Position numbers and translations under genes: made by a program. From Planctomycetaceae bacterium (lineage in GTDB: Bacteria > Planctomycetota > Planctomycetia > Pirellulales > Thermoguttaceae): DNA of 39,195 nucleotides. Of this stretch, positions 1 to 8,598 are shown in pieces. Below the pieces are notes generated by a model. That model worked only from the letters and a program-made list of their open reading frames with translations, searched no databases and was not told where the DNA came from. The stretch covers positions 1 to 39,195 of the forward strand of contig JAIRYX010000340.1 of NCBI GenBank assembly GCA_031267635.1, in the 5' to 3' direction. Each line of letters starts with the position of its first letter. Positions within the stretch are counted from its first letter, which is position 1.

Positions 1-4
1 TATT

Positions 5-574
5 ATGGGAATACGTTTTTATTGTCCGAATGGTCACAAGTTGAACGTCAAGTCGCATTTAGCGGGAAGACGCGGGATTTGTCCGTATTGCGGGACAAAG
101 TTATTGATTCCGCTCAAGAGTACGCGACCGAGTACCAAAGAGGAAAATGCAAAAAAACAGGGAATTCCAGCAAATAGCGGCGGAAATCTGAATGCGTTTC
201 CCGTCTTTTTTGACGATCAAGAGCACAACGTTAAAAACGCAACTCCTGAATTGCAAAACATTGATTTTGTTGCAATCGACGGCAACGAAAACGATAGTCA
301 GAACGCTAAAGCTGCCGCGAATCAATCGGAAATTGCAAAATCTATGTTCGAGGCGGCGCTAGATGATCCAAACGCGGTTTGGTATGTGCAATTTCCCGAC
401 GGACAACGTTTCGGACCGGCAACGTCGCCAATCATCAAGACATGGATTGCCGAAAAACGTATCAGTCCGAGTATGCTTGTTTGGCGTGAGGGCTGGAAAG
501 ATTGGGCGGAAGCAGGAATCACGTTTCCCGAAGTGAATCAAATGTTCGCTCCGAAAAGTCCGCCGGAAAAATAA
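5..574 (+). CDS. Zinc-ribbon plus GYF_2-like domain protein
   Basis: ORF begins MGIRFYCPNGHKLNVKSHLAGRRGICPYCGTK (two CxxC-type pairs); C-terminal WYVQFPDGQRFGPATSPIIKTWIAEKRISPSMLVWREGWKDW resembles a GYF_2 domain. Confidence 0.75.
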   Translation: MGIRFYCPNGHKLNVKSHLAGRRGICPYCGTKLLIPLKSTRPSTKEENAKKQGIPANSGGNLNAFPVFFDDQEHNVKNATPELQNIDFVAIDGNENDSQNAKAAANQSEIAKSMFEAALDDPNAVWYVQFPDGQRFGPATSPIIKTWIAEKRISPSMLVWREGWKDWAEAGITFPEVNQMFAPKSPPEK

Positions 575-644
575 ACGGTTCAACGCTTTCGCCCACTCTT
601 CCTTTGTTTCGACCGCCGCTGATGTTTCAATCACCGTTGCTGTT

Positions 645-893
645 TCAACCGCCGCCGACCAGCGTAACGATTTCGAGCGAATCGCCGTTTTCGAGCGTTG
701 TTTCGGCGTATTGGCGAAACGGAACGATCATCAAATTACGTTCCACCGCCACCGGTTTTCCTTTTAGCTCCATTGTTTCAAGCAATTGTAACACCGTGAT
801 TGACGCGTCAACTTGTCGTTTTTCACCATTAATTGTCAATTGAATTGACGAAAATTCTGTCTTGTCTTGATCAGTCATTGAATTTAGGGGCAT
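645..893 (-). CDS. thiS: Sulfur carrier protein ThiS (start placed at an internal Met of the 645..983 ORF)
   Basis: IQLTINGEKRQVDASITVLQLLETMELKGKPVAVERNLMIVPFRQYAETTLENGDSLEIVTLVGGG: ubiquitin-like carrier with VERN motif and C-terminal GG. Confidence 0.85.
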   Translation of the reverse strand: MPLNSMTDQDKTEFSSIQLTINGEKRQVDASITVLQLLETMELKGKPVAVERNLMIVPFRQYAETTLENGDSLEIVTLVGGG

Positions 894-1045
894 CGTTTCA
901 TTTTTCTGTAACAAACGCTTTATTTCTTTGCGAATTGAGCGGTTACCAAATGATTTATAAAAATAAAATTCATTCAAAAACAAATGAGCGTATTTTCTTT
1001 CTCAATACGCCCATTGTTGGTTATCGGCTTTACGCGGTGTTGTTC

Positions 1046-4000
1046 TTATTCTTCCGCAATAACGCGGAAACCGACGATATAAACCTTTTGAAACGGTTCA
1101 TAGTAATAGCGTGTCGAAGAGCCGGTCGCTTTCGGACGTTCCATCCAACTGCCGCCGCGAGCGATTTTTCGCTCTTTAAGCGAACCGTTGTTGCGTCCAT
1201 CGTTGTCTTTGTACGGATACGGTTTCGCGTCGGAACGTGTCCATTCGCCGTTGTTACCGATCATATCGTATAATCCCCAAGCGTTGGGAGCGCATTGCGC
1301 AACATAATCCACCGTAAAATGATTGTCAACAAATCGGTCGTCGCGTAACGGGAAGACGCTTTTTTCATTGTACGGGTTTCTCACATGAATCGTCGCACCG
1401 TTTTCCCATTGCGAATAAAGATACCGGCGCGACGCGTCGGCAAGATTCGCGTACTTTGAGAAATCAGCATTAACGTCCCCGAAATAAAATTGAGTATCGC
1501 TCCCGCTTCGCGCCGCCCATTCCCATTGAGCTTCGGTCGGCAGTTGAATTTTCAAACCGGTTTTTTGACCGAGCCAATCACAAAATTGATTCGCTTCAAT
1601 CCACGAAACACGTCCGACCGGCTGTTCGGGATGGTTCGCAATATAACCCGGCGTGACATGATCTTTGCCGTGTTCGCTGTGATAACGTGTATCGTGCTTC
1701 GGATCAAATAACTCATATTGCGCGTTCGTTACTTCAGTCGCGCCGATCCAGAACGGCTTTTCAATTTTGACAACCGCACGCGGATGTTCGTCGGGGAAAC
1801 CGTTTTGGTTGCCCATCACAAATTCGCCTGCCGGAATGTGCCGTAATTTCAGCGTGATTCCTTTACCGAGTTCCACCGTTTTTTCAACCGCGCCGAGTTG
1901 CTTTTGCAATTCCGCCGCAACTTCGGGAGAGAACGGGAAATTCTTTGCCGTCAATTTGTCCGGTTCCGGTTTGATATATTTTTCCGGTTTCACAAATTCC
2001 ACTGGTTTTTGTTGTATGGTAACTAACGCTTCGTCATACTCGTTTTCGGGATTATCGTCGATGTTCGCATACAGCTTCGACAATTCGATTCGGCGTTTTT
2101 CCTGATTCTTGTTTTGCCATTTGCCGCGCCACGGCGCGTTCAAATCAATCCAGCAATAAATCCGGTCCCACGCTTCGGCGTCAAGTTCGACGTTATAATG
2201 TCCGCGTTCCAATAGTTGCACTAACTCGCTGGTCGAGGCGTGATATTCATACGGCTCTAAAACGTCCATATCGGTTTCCGGTCCCGGACGATTGATAAAG
2301 GGATGAATGTTGTCGTATGCTTTTCGAGCGTCGGCAAACGACGGACGCGGAACAGGTTTCTCCGAACCGTCGTGACATTCGATACAATATTTCTTTACGA
2401 CCGGCTCGTACACTTCCGCCTGAAACGCCACCGGACGGACTTCGCCATACCAAGGCGTAATCGGTTTCGGCGATTTGACCGCCGCCGTTGCATAAGACGC
2501 GGGAGTGACGTTCGTTTGATTTTCATGGCATCCGACACACGCAACATTCTCGCCGGGCATTCCGACAAACCACGAGCGGAACAACTGAACGGCGCGTCCT
2601 TTTTCGTCCAACGGCTGAATCGAAACAGGCGTGTTTGCCGGAATGACAAACGACGCGCTGCCGTCCGGCTCGACATTCACTGTTCCTAAAATCCGTTTAA
2701 TGTCCCAACTGCTTTCCACGCCGACCGATTCATGTCCGCCGCTTCCCCAATAGCCGAAATGATAAGAGAAAACGCGAAGTTGTTTCACTGTTCCGCGCGG
2801 CACGCCTTTTAATCCGACACCTTCATAAATGTCGGTCACAAACACATTCGCCGTTTTGGAGTTGAGATCAATCCGGTCTGCTAAAACCGGCGGTTTCGCG
2901 GGTGGAACGGCGGGAAGCGGCTCAAAAAATCCTTTTCCTTTTTCAAGATAAATCGGAGTCAGATTGTCGAAACGATCCACAAGATAAACGCCGTAAGTTC
3001 CGCCGTCGCCGGAAATATTGAGATTGCAAATAAAATAATTTTTGTTAAGCGGAAAAGGATAAACGAAATTGTATTTCATTCCTTCGCCTTGCGTATCTCG
3101 AACATTCCCCACGACGTCTTTGCCGTATCCCGGAATTTCCTGCACGAAACCGGTAACTTCGGCAGGATAAACTTCGGTTGGAATGTCAATGAAGCCGCGT
3201 TCTTGTCCCCATAATTTCGATTCGGGACGATAACGGAACGGATACTTGTGTCCGAGCGACGGATCAATAATACAAAGCCGTCCGGTTTCCGAACGCCCGT
3301 GATGTCCGCCGACGATTCCGACAATTTCTGAACTGTCGGGAACAGGGCGGGCATGTTTGAACGCGGTCGGAAAGTAGGAACCGCTTCCATATAATTCCAT
3401 TTGATTCGTTCCATCAGGATTCATCGTGAACAAAATGCGGCTGAAATAGTGCATAATGTCCGAGTATTCCCATCGCAAATACATCACACGACCATTAGGA
3501 AGCATCGTCGGATGCCAATCGCTGTCTTGCTCAAACGTCAACTGACGCACCTGTTTCGTTTTCGTATTGACGCGATAAAGCAACGCCATCGGACGTCCGC
3601 CGTTTTCACAGGGAAGTCCTTGCATACACGCGGTCGAATCGGTGATAATATCGTCGCCGTCGGGAAGATAACAAGCATCAAAGAAATCCACATCCGGCTG
3701 ATCGTCCGGCGTTAATTGTTTGAAACCGGTACCGTCGAGGTTGACTTCATAAATTCCCCACCGGTTATTTCCGTTCGGAGCGTTGCTGACGGACGAGAAC
3801 AATACTTTTTTCGCGTCCCAGTACAAATCAATGTCGCGGATAGGTCGTCCGTTTTCCGGCTTAAAAACCGGCTGAAATTTCGCCTCGCCGCGTAAATCCG
3901 AAAGCACTCCCAACTCGTGATCCCAACCGTCGCGCCGCATATCGTCGTGAACATGTGCGTTAAGTCCCGGAGCCGCCAAATGCGATGCGCGGACGACAAC

Positions 4001-4396
4001 CAATTTGTCAAAATCAAGCAACGGATTTGCCAACAACGCTTTTCGACGAAACGCGGCAAATTCGTCCTGTAACGCTTTGTCGTCCGGTTTTTCAGCGAGA
4101 CGTTTTTCAAATTCGTCCAATTTTTTGAGATTTTCCTGACCGTCAGGATATTGTTCTCCGAACGTCACAATCATGTCGTTCAACGCACGACGTACCGATT
4201 CAATCGTGTTGATCGGACGGTCATTATTGTTGTAATTGCGATTTTGTCCGATTTTCGTAACAGGGTGAAGCGGATCGGTTTCCAGTGTCGCCCCTTTTTG
4301 GGGGGCAACGTCCGCCGCCAAAACGATCCCGCTGTAATTCCAGCAAAGCGACAGCAAAAGAAACGCCCCAACTTTTTTGTTGAGAAAGATACTCAC
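1046..4396 (-). CDS. Multidomain secreted protein: hydrazine-synthase-alpha-like propeller, two CxxCH haem-binding motifs, C-terminal FGE-sulfatase/SUMF1-like domain
   Basis: Signal peptide; TolB/HZS-alpha-like repeats (WGIYEVNLDGTGFKQLT, SRILFTMNPDGTNQMELYGSGSYFPT); VACVGCH and KYCIECH; C-terminal GEFVMGNQNGFPDEHPRAVV...LPTEAQWEWAAR...ARGGSW...VGFRVIAEE. Confidence 0.85.
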   Translation of the reverse strand: MSIFLNKKVGAFLLLSLCWNYSGIVLAADVAPQKGATLETDPLHPVTKIGQNRNYNNNDRPINTIESVRRALNDMIVTFGEQYPDGQENLKKLDEFEKRLAEKPDDKALQDEFAAFRRKALLANPLLDFDKLVVVRASHLAAPGLNAHVHDDMRRDGWDHELGVLSDLRGEAKFQPVFKPENGRPIRDIDLYWDAKKVLFSSVSNAPNGNNRWGIYEVNLDGTGFKQLTPDDQPDVDFFDACYLPDGDDIITDSTACMQGLPCENGGRPMALLYRVNTKTKQVRQLTFEQDSDWHPTMLPNGRVMYLRWEYSDIMHYFSRILFTMNPDGTNQMELYGSGSYFPTAFKHARPVPDSSEIVGIVGGHHGRSETGRLCIIDPSLGHKYPFRYRPESKLWGQERGFIDIPTEVYPAEVTGFVQEIPGYGKDVVGNVRDTQGEGMKYNFVYPFPLNKNYFICNLNISGDGGTYGVYLVDRFDNLTPIYLEKGKGFFEPLPAVPPAKPPVLADRIDLNSKTANVFVTDIYEGVGLKGVPRGTVKQLRVFSYHFGYWGSGGHESVGVESSWDIKRILGTVNVEPDGSASFVIPANTPVSIQPLDEKGRAVQLFRSWFVGMPGENVACVGCHENQTNVTPASYATAAVKSPKPITPWYGEVRPVAFQAEVYEPVVKKYCIECHDGSEKPVPRPSFADARKAYDNIHPFINRPGPETDMDVLEPYEYHASTSELVQLLERGHYNVELDAEAWDRIYCWIDLNAPWRGKWQNKNQEKRRIELSKLYANIDDNPENEYDEALVTIQQKPVEFVKPEKYIKPEPDKLTAKNFPFSPEVAAELQKQLGAVEKTVELGKGITLKLRHIPAGEFVMGNQNGFPDEHPRAVVKIEKPFWIGATEVTNAQYELFDPKHDTRYHSEHGKDHVTPGYIANHPEQPVGRVSWIEANQFCDWLGQKTGLKIQLPTEAQWEWAARSGSDTQFYFGDVNADFSKYANLADASRRYLYSQWENGATIHVRNPYNEKSVFPLRDDRFVDNHFTVDYVAQCAPNAWGLYDMIGNNGEWTRSDAKPYPYKDNDGRNNGSLKERKIARGGSWMERPKATGSSTRYYYEPFQKVYIVGFRVIAEE

Positions 4397-4617
4397 GTTT
4401 TACCTCCAAGTGATTGAAAGGAGAATTGTTTTAGGTGTCAAATGGTTTTTCCAATACATCCCATTATAGACTAAATTTGACAAAAAAATATACCATATTT
4501 CACTTCTCCCACTTGAAATTGCGTCTTTCCCGATTGTGTTGACCGTTCACGCCCCCAAAGCCCCTCATGTCCTAATACCTGCTTGCGCATACATTTTTTG
4601 CATACCTTCCTCCTCTA

Positions 4618-4680
4618 GTACAAAAGTCACGCAATTTCACTTGACATTTTTCAACGTAAAATACCTAAATTTGACATTAG
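4618..4680 (-). repeat. Dispersed repeat family T (copy 1, reverse orientation)
   Basis: Reverse complement of the segment near 26407..26468 (TTTACGTTGAAAAATGTCAAGTGAAAT...GTGACTTTGTAC); partial copy near 29321. Confidence 0.7.
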
Positions 4681-4767
4681 GGAACTTCTAAAAACCCCTC
4701 CCTAATATCAACAAGTCCTTATTTTTCAATGGTAGAATTTGTTGAAAGTGGTTTTTTAGAAGTTCTC
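4681..4767. repeat. Imperfect inverted repeat with GAACTTCTAAAAA / TTTTTAGAAGTTC arms
   Basis: Arms gaacttctaaaaacc and ggttttttagaagttc read directly; the TTTTTAGAAGTTC motif recurs near 29000 and 31685. Confidence 0.6.
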
Positions 4768-4912
4768 AACTGTATTTTCAAAAACACCATATCGTAAAAT
4801 ACGACGCTTACGAAAACGGCAGACAAGAACAAAATTCCTATCTGCCGTGTAATTATTTGTGAAATTCTTTTCACGCTTCCGGTTTTACCATCATTTTTCC
4901 GATTTTCCAGTT

Positions 4913-5938
4913 TTATCTGAAATGGTCTTCGGAAGGAGTGTTGCCGGAGATGGTGACGGAAAATGTTAAACGACGTCCGCTTTTCATTTGTTCGGAAATC
5001 CAATCGCCGACATTTTTGTCGCCGATGCTGTTTTTCAGCATCTCCGCAACATCTTTTTGAACGTTTTCCGGCAAGTCGGAAAATTGCGACACCGACCACG
5101 TTTGTCCATTTTTCCTCACGGTCAATGTTCCACTGCCATTGCCTTCGGCGCCTGGCTCAATGGAAATTTGCATCGTTGTTGTGTTGGACGCATTAGGACT
5201 AGCTCGGAATATGTCTTTTCTATCACGAAATTTTTTTATGTTACCATCCGGCGTTGCAAGTTGCGGCATCTGTTTTTGCATTTGCTCAATCATTTGCCGA
5301 AATTCTTCCGGGATATTGCTGGTAGTGTTACCGTTCTTTTCAAACGGACCAAACTGCTCGATAATCACGCCGGGATGAACCGAATTAAACGAGCGTTGTT
5401 GTTGCTGTGGCAAGCTGGACGATTTTGCGTTATCGGGACGCTTTGCCGGCGTGAGTTTCAATTCTTCCGGTTTACTTTTGCGGATAATCGCAAGCGTCAA
5501 TTCTTTGTCTTTGGTTTCTTCGACTTTTTTCACAATGTCGCCGACATTGTTTACCGGCGTGTCGTTGACTTTGAGAATCACATCGTATTGTTTTACACCC
5601 GCTTTGTCTGCCGGACTATCGGGAGCAACCCATTCGACGAGAACGCCTTCGTTTTCTTCAAGCCCCAAATGCGCCTGAAGCGGCGGCTGAATTTCACCGC
5701 CCTGAACGCCGATCCAATACTCAGAAACTTTCACTGGCGCACCAAACGGCAACACCGGGTTTTTGTGCGGAGTAGCTTGATCCTCTTTTTGCGGCGTATC
5801 CGGCGTTTGTTGTTCAACTGCCGGCGGTTCTTTGAGCGTGGTGACTTTGTCGCCATCGGCAAGCGCCATGCCGGATAATCCGGTCGCGGCTACCAAGCCC
5901 AAACTCAATAACATTTGACAAACATGTTTTCTTTGCAT
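4913..5938 (-). CDS. Secreted PDZ-domain protein
   Basis: Signal peptide; PPLQAHLGLEENEGVLVEWVAPDSPADKAGVKQYDVILKVNDTPVNNVGDIVKKVEETKDKELTLAIIR is a PDZ domain; no trypsin-like domain seen. Confidence 0.85.
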   Translation of the reverse strand: MQRKHVCQMLLSLGLVAATGLSGMALADGDKVTTLKEPPAVEQQTPDTPQKEDQATPHKNPVLPFGAPVKVSEYWIGVQGGEIQPPLQAHLGLEENEGVLVEWVAPDSPADKAGVKQYDVILKVNDTPVNNVGDIVKKVEETKDKELTLAIIRKSKPEELKLTPAKRPDNAKSSSLPQQQQRSFNSVHPGVIIEQFGPFEKNGNTTSNIPEEFRQMIEQMQKQMPQLATPDGNIKKFRDRKDIFRASPNASNTTTMQISIEPGAEGNGSGTLTVRKNGQTWSVSQFSDLPENVQKDVAEMLKNSIGDKNVGDWISEQMKSGRRLTFSVTISGNTPSEDHFR

Positions 5939-6047
5939 TTTTCAACTCCTTAAATTAAGTTGGATTGTTTTAATAACTTTTCAACTGCTGACGCTTCGTA
6001 TCTCTGGTTGTTTCGTGAACATTGCGTGTATCGCAGCTAACAAATCT

Positions 6048-6824
6048 TTACAACACACCATCGCCGCCATTGTATTTGACAATAATTTGGTCAACCGGAA
6101 TGACGGCATGACGGTTGTTTCCGACCGGCACGACAAGATTATGCCGGTTTACATCCACGTCGCCGCCGCGTTGAATAATACGCTGTAATTCGCGGTTGGA
6201 AATGGGCGGCGGTGAATTGAGGTATCGTCCTGCATCAATGTCGCTGGAACGATAACACGGAATTTGTGCCGCTTGCCATGAATCGTCCATCGACAACGTG
6301 ACATATTCCGGGTTTGGCATTTTTTGCGGCGTCACATTGGCGAATACCGGATTGATCGGATTCGCAAAATATGCCGGTTCATATTCGTTGTTAGGAAACA
6401 CCGCGTTGTTTTCATGGTTTTCTTGCGGCGTATTTTGAACGAATTCGCCTGTTTCCAACGGCGAAGTTTGTGAGTTTTTCCATTGATAAACGAACCATCC
6501 GCCCAAAATAAACGCCGCCAGCGATACGCAAACCGCTGTCGCCAACGTTTGCAACCAATGCCGTTTATTTTTTGATTGAGCCGTGTTATTCGATCGCGGC
6601 GGCATTGTTGAGTTAATCGGCGAAACCGTTTTTTGGCGAGCCGTTGTCCGTAATGCTTGCGAGAAAAGCTGGGCTTCCAAGAAGGTAACGGCACATTTTT
6701 TCCAACCGTCGGGAAGTTGATCTAATATGGTCAGAAGATTTTTGCGATCTTCTTCCGGCAATTCGCCGTCCACCAGCAAATCAAGCTGCTGTTGCAAAAA
6801 ATACGAGTTGTTTTCAACTGCCAT
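6048..6824 (-). CDS. Membrane-anchored putative anti-sigma factor
   Basis: Directly downstream of an ECF sigma gene; N-terminal LLVDGELPEEDRKNLLTILDQLPDGWKKCAVTFLEAQ, single TM helix LATAVCVSLAAFILGGWFVYQW, extracytoplasmic tail. Confidence 0.65.
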   Translation of the reverse strand: MAVENNSYFLQQQLDLLVDGELPEEDRKNLLTILDQLPDGWKKCAVTFLEAQLFSQALRTTARQKTVSPINSTMPPRSNNTAQSKNKRHWLQTLATAVCVSLAAFILGGWFVYQWKNSQTSPLETGEFVQNTPQENHENNAVFPNNEYEPAYFANPINPVFANVTPQKMPNPEYVTLSMDDSWQAAQIPCYRSSDIDAGRYLNSPPPISNRELQRIIQRGGDVDVNRHNLVVPVGNNRHAVIPVDQIIVKYNGGDGVL

Positions 6825-6918
6825 GATCATTTTCTCACGACGATAAAATTTTATTTGTTTTTTTATCCACGAAATATTTTTAAAACATAAGTTCGATGAA
6901 TTTTACAAAATGATACCG

Positions 6919-7500
6919 TTAGATTTTTTCTAATATTTCGCGGAGACGTTGACGGGCGCGAAACAAACGCGACTGCACCGACGAAATCGTTACGCCGAGC
7001 GTTTCCGCCATTTCTTGATAACTCCAACCGTGAATATATTTCAGCAACAGCGCTTCGCGGTCGTCTTGGGACAGCGTGGTCATTGCCTGACGCACTTGTT
7101 CGTGACGTTCTTCCGCCAGCAAAAGTTCCAACGGGTTTTGTTCTGCCCGATGATACGAAACGGGCAGAACATGTTCCGTGTAACGCTCGACTAACTTTCG
7201 CCGCCGTCCCATCGTCCGGCGATACAACAACGATTGCCGCACCGCCAACTGATAAAGCCACGCTCCGATTCGCGTTACATCCTGCAACGGCGATTGCTGT
7301 TTAACTGCCGCTAATGAAACATTTTGCCAGATCTCATCAATCGCCGCATATTCTCCCGCTTGCGCGGCGATAACGCTTCGCAACCACGATTCGTTTTCAC
7401 GAAGTGCGAGTTCCCAATCAACTGCAACATTATTTCCTGGCGGCAATGTTTTTGATTTTTCTGTAATGTCTTGTCTTATTTCAACTTGCGGAACAGACAT
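6919..7500 (-). CDS. ECF-type sigma-70 family RNA polymerase sigma factor
   Basis: Region 2-like (WQNVSLAAVKQ...RIGAWLYQLAVRQSLLYRR) and region 4 HTH (LSQDDREALLLKYIHGWSYQEMAETLGVTISSVQSRLFRARQRLREIL). Confidence 0.9.
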   Translation of the reverse strand: MSVPQVEIRQDITEKSKTLPPGNNVAVDWELALRENESWLRSVIAAQAGEYAAIDEIWQNVSLAAVKQQSPLQDVTRIGAWLYQLAVRQSLLYRRTMGRRRKLVERYTEHVLPVSYHRAEQNPLELLLAEERHEQVRQAMTTLSQDDREALLLKYIHGWSYQEMAETLGVTISSVQSRLFRARQRLREILEKI

Positions 7501-7697
7501 TGACTTTGTTTCACGTAGTAAATTGAATTTTGTTTCTTAAAAATATTTTCCTGCCGATTCCTGTTTTCCGTCGGCTAAAACATGTCATTTATTTTACGTT
7601 TAAGTAACCGGAAACATTGAAATGTTTTGAAAAAACAGAAAAATTCTAGTAGAATTTTCAGAACATTACGAAGTAACGTAAATTTTATAGGTTTTGC

Positions 7698-7714
7698 TTG
7701 GCACGGTTCTTGCA
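7698..7714 (+). promoter_or_regulatory. Putative sigma-54 (-24/-12) promoter, reading rightward
   Basis: TTGGCACGGTTCTTGCA matches TGGCACG-N4-TTGC; upstream lie palindromes AAAATTCTAGTAGAATTTT and TTACGAAGTAACGTAA. Confidence 0.65.
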
Positions 7715-7798
7715 CAAAATATCTTTGTTTTCAACAAGATTAGTAACATTTCAATCGCTCAAACCACATACATCCGTACTGGGTAGTTACAGTCAATT

Positions 7799-7856
7799 TT
7801 CTGCTTATTTCACATTTTGGGGAGGGATTGATTTATAAAATACTGTAACGATTCAA
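7799..7856 (+). repeat. Dispersed repeat family S (copy 1)
   Basis: TTCTGCTTATTTCACATTTTGGGGAGGGATTGATTTATAAAATACTGTAACGATTCA; near-identical at 33791..33848 and inverted at 30024..30083. Confidence 0.8.
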
Positions 7857-8153
7857 GTGTCCAAACCCAATAAATCCGCACGACAACTGCGCGACTTCGT
7901 ACTACAGTCAATGTTGCCTAAAAATATTACTTGCCGCCCTTATTTATCAAATTTCCCTTAGTAGCCAACAAAGCCCCCAAACGCGCCCTTAATTCCCTAG
8001 TTCCCTTATTTTTTAGATGATAGATTGTTATCAAAAAAAATTGAACGAAACATAAGGGAATAAGGGCTGAAATAGCGACATTTTCCGGTAAAATTGACGG
8101 GAGTTACCCAGTTGCCTTGTGCGGGTTTATTGGGTTTGAACGACTGAATAGTT
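7846..8153. repeat. MITE-like palindromic element (copy R1)
   Basis: Ends TAACGATTCAAGTGTCCAAACCCAATAAATCCGCAC and GTGCGGGTTTATTGGGTTTGAACGACTGAATAGTT are inverted repeats; carries TTGCCGCCCTTATTTATCAAATTTCCCTTAGTAGCC. Confidence 0.75.
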
Positions 8154-8216
8154 CTAGGATTTGTAATTATTCAATCGCCCAGCCAAATATACTACAACGA
8201 CTTTCAATTTATGTTT

Positions 8217-8290
8217 TCTCACAAAGGCACGGAGGCACACAAAATTTATTTTTTAGAATCCCTCGACGTCCTTGGCGTCTTTGTGAGACA
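8217..8290. repeat. Hairpin repeat
   Basis: TCTCACAAAGGCACGGAGG...CCTTGGCGTCTTTGTGAGA inverted repeat. Confidence 0.65.
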
Positions 8291-8310
8291 CAAATTTTAA
8301 AATGTGATGA

Positions 8311-8344
8311 GTATAAATCCGCACAAGGCAACTGAATCGTTACC
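8311..8344. repeat. Fragment of MITE-like terminus
   Basis: TATAAATCCGCACAAGGCAACTGAATCGTTACC resembles the terminal module of the R family. Confidence 0.5.
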
Positions 8345-8400
8345 AACATTGTATAAATCAATTATTTTCCAAAAAATTTCCCTAAATTCCAACATTTCTA

Positions 8401-8429
8401 TTGACGATCTCAATTTGTCTGCACATAAT
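8401..8429 (+). promoter_or_regulatory. Sigma-70-type promoter of DUF1559 copy 1
   Basis: TTGACG-N17-CATAAT; same boxes and spacing upstream of copy 2. Confidence 0.7.
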
Positions 8430-8461
8430 AAGCAGTAAGAATAGCTTACTCGAATGGCGAA

Positions 8462-8472
8462 ATCACTGTGAT
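8462..8472. promoter_or_regulatory. Putative operator palindrome ATCAC-T-GTGAT
   Basis: Perfect inverted repeat 33 nt past the -10; counterpart at 13326..13336 with a different central base. Confidence 0.5.
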
Positions 8473-8517
8473 TTTTGTCAGTCCATTTCAAAAAACTAAA
8501 ATTAAGGAATTTCAGCG

Positions 8518-8598
8518 ATGAAAAAGCTAAACAAACTGTTTGATTTTATTGAATTGCACCAAAATATATCGGGGTGGGGGGGTACGCAAAATGGCTAA
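8518..8598 (+). CDS. Short leader ORF ending through the G-rich tract (candidate 5' part of the DUF1559 gene, joined by a -1 shift)
   Basis: AAGGAA ribosome-binding-like site then [29 protein letters not shown]; related to [24 protein letters not shown] at 13381. Confidence 0.55.
   Translation: MKKLNKLFDFIELHQNISGWGGTQNG

Noticed and set aside
4988-5878. 296-aa plus-strand ORF antisense to the PDZ gene
   Set aside because: Mirrors the coding strand of a clear PDZ protein; composition typical of a shadow ORF.
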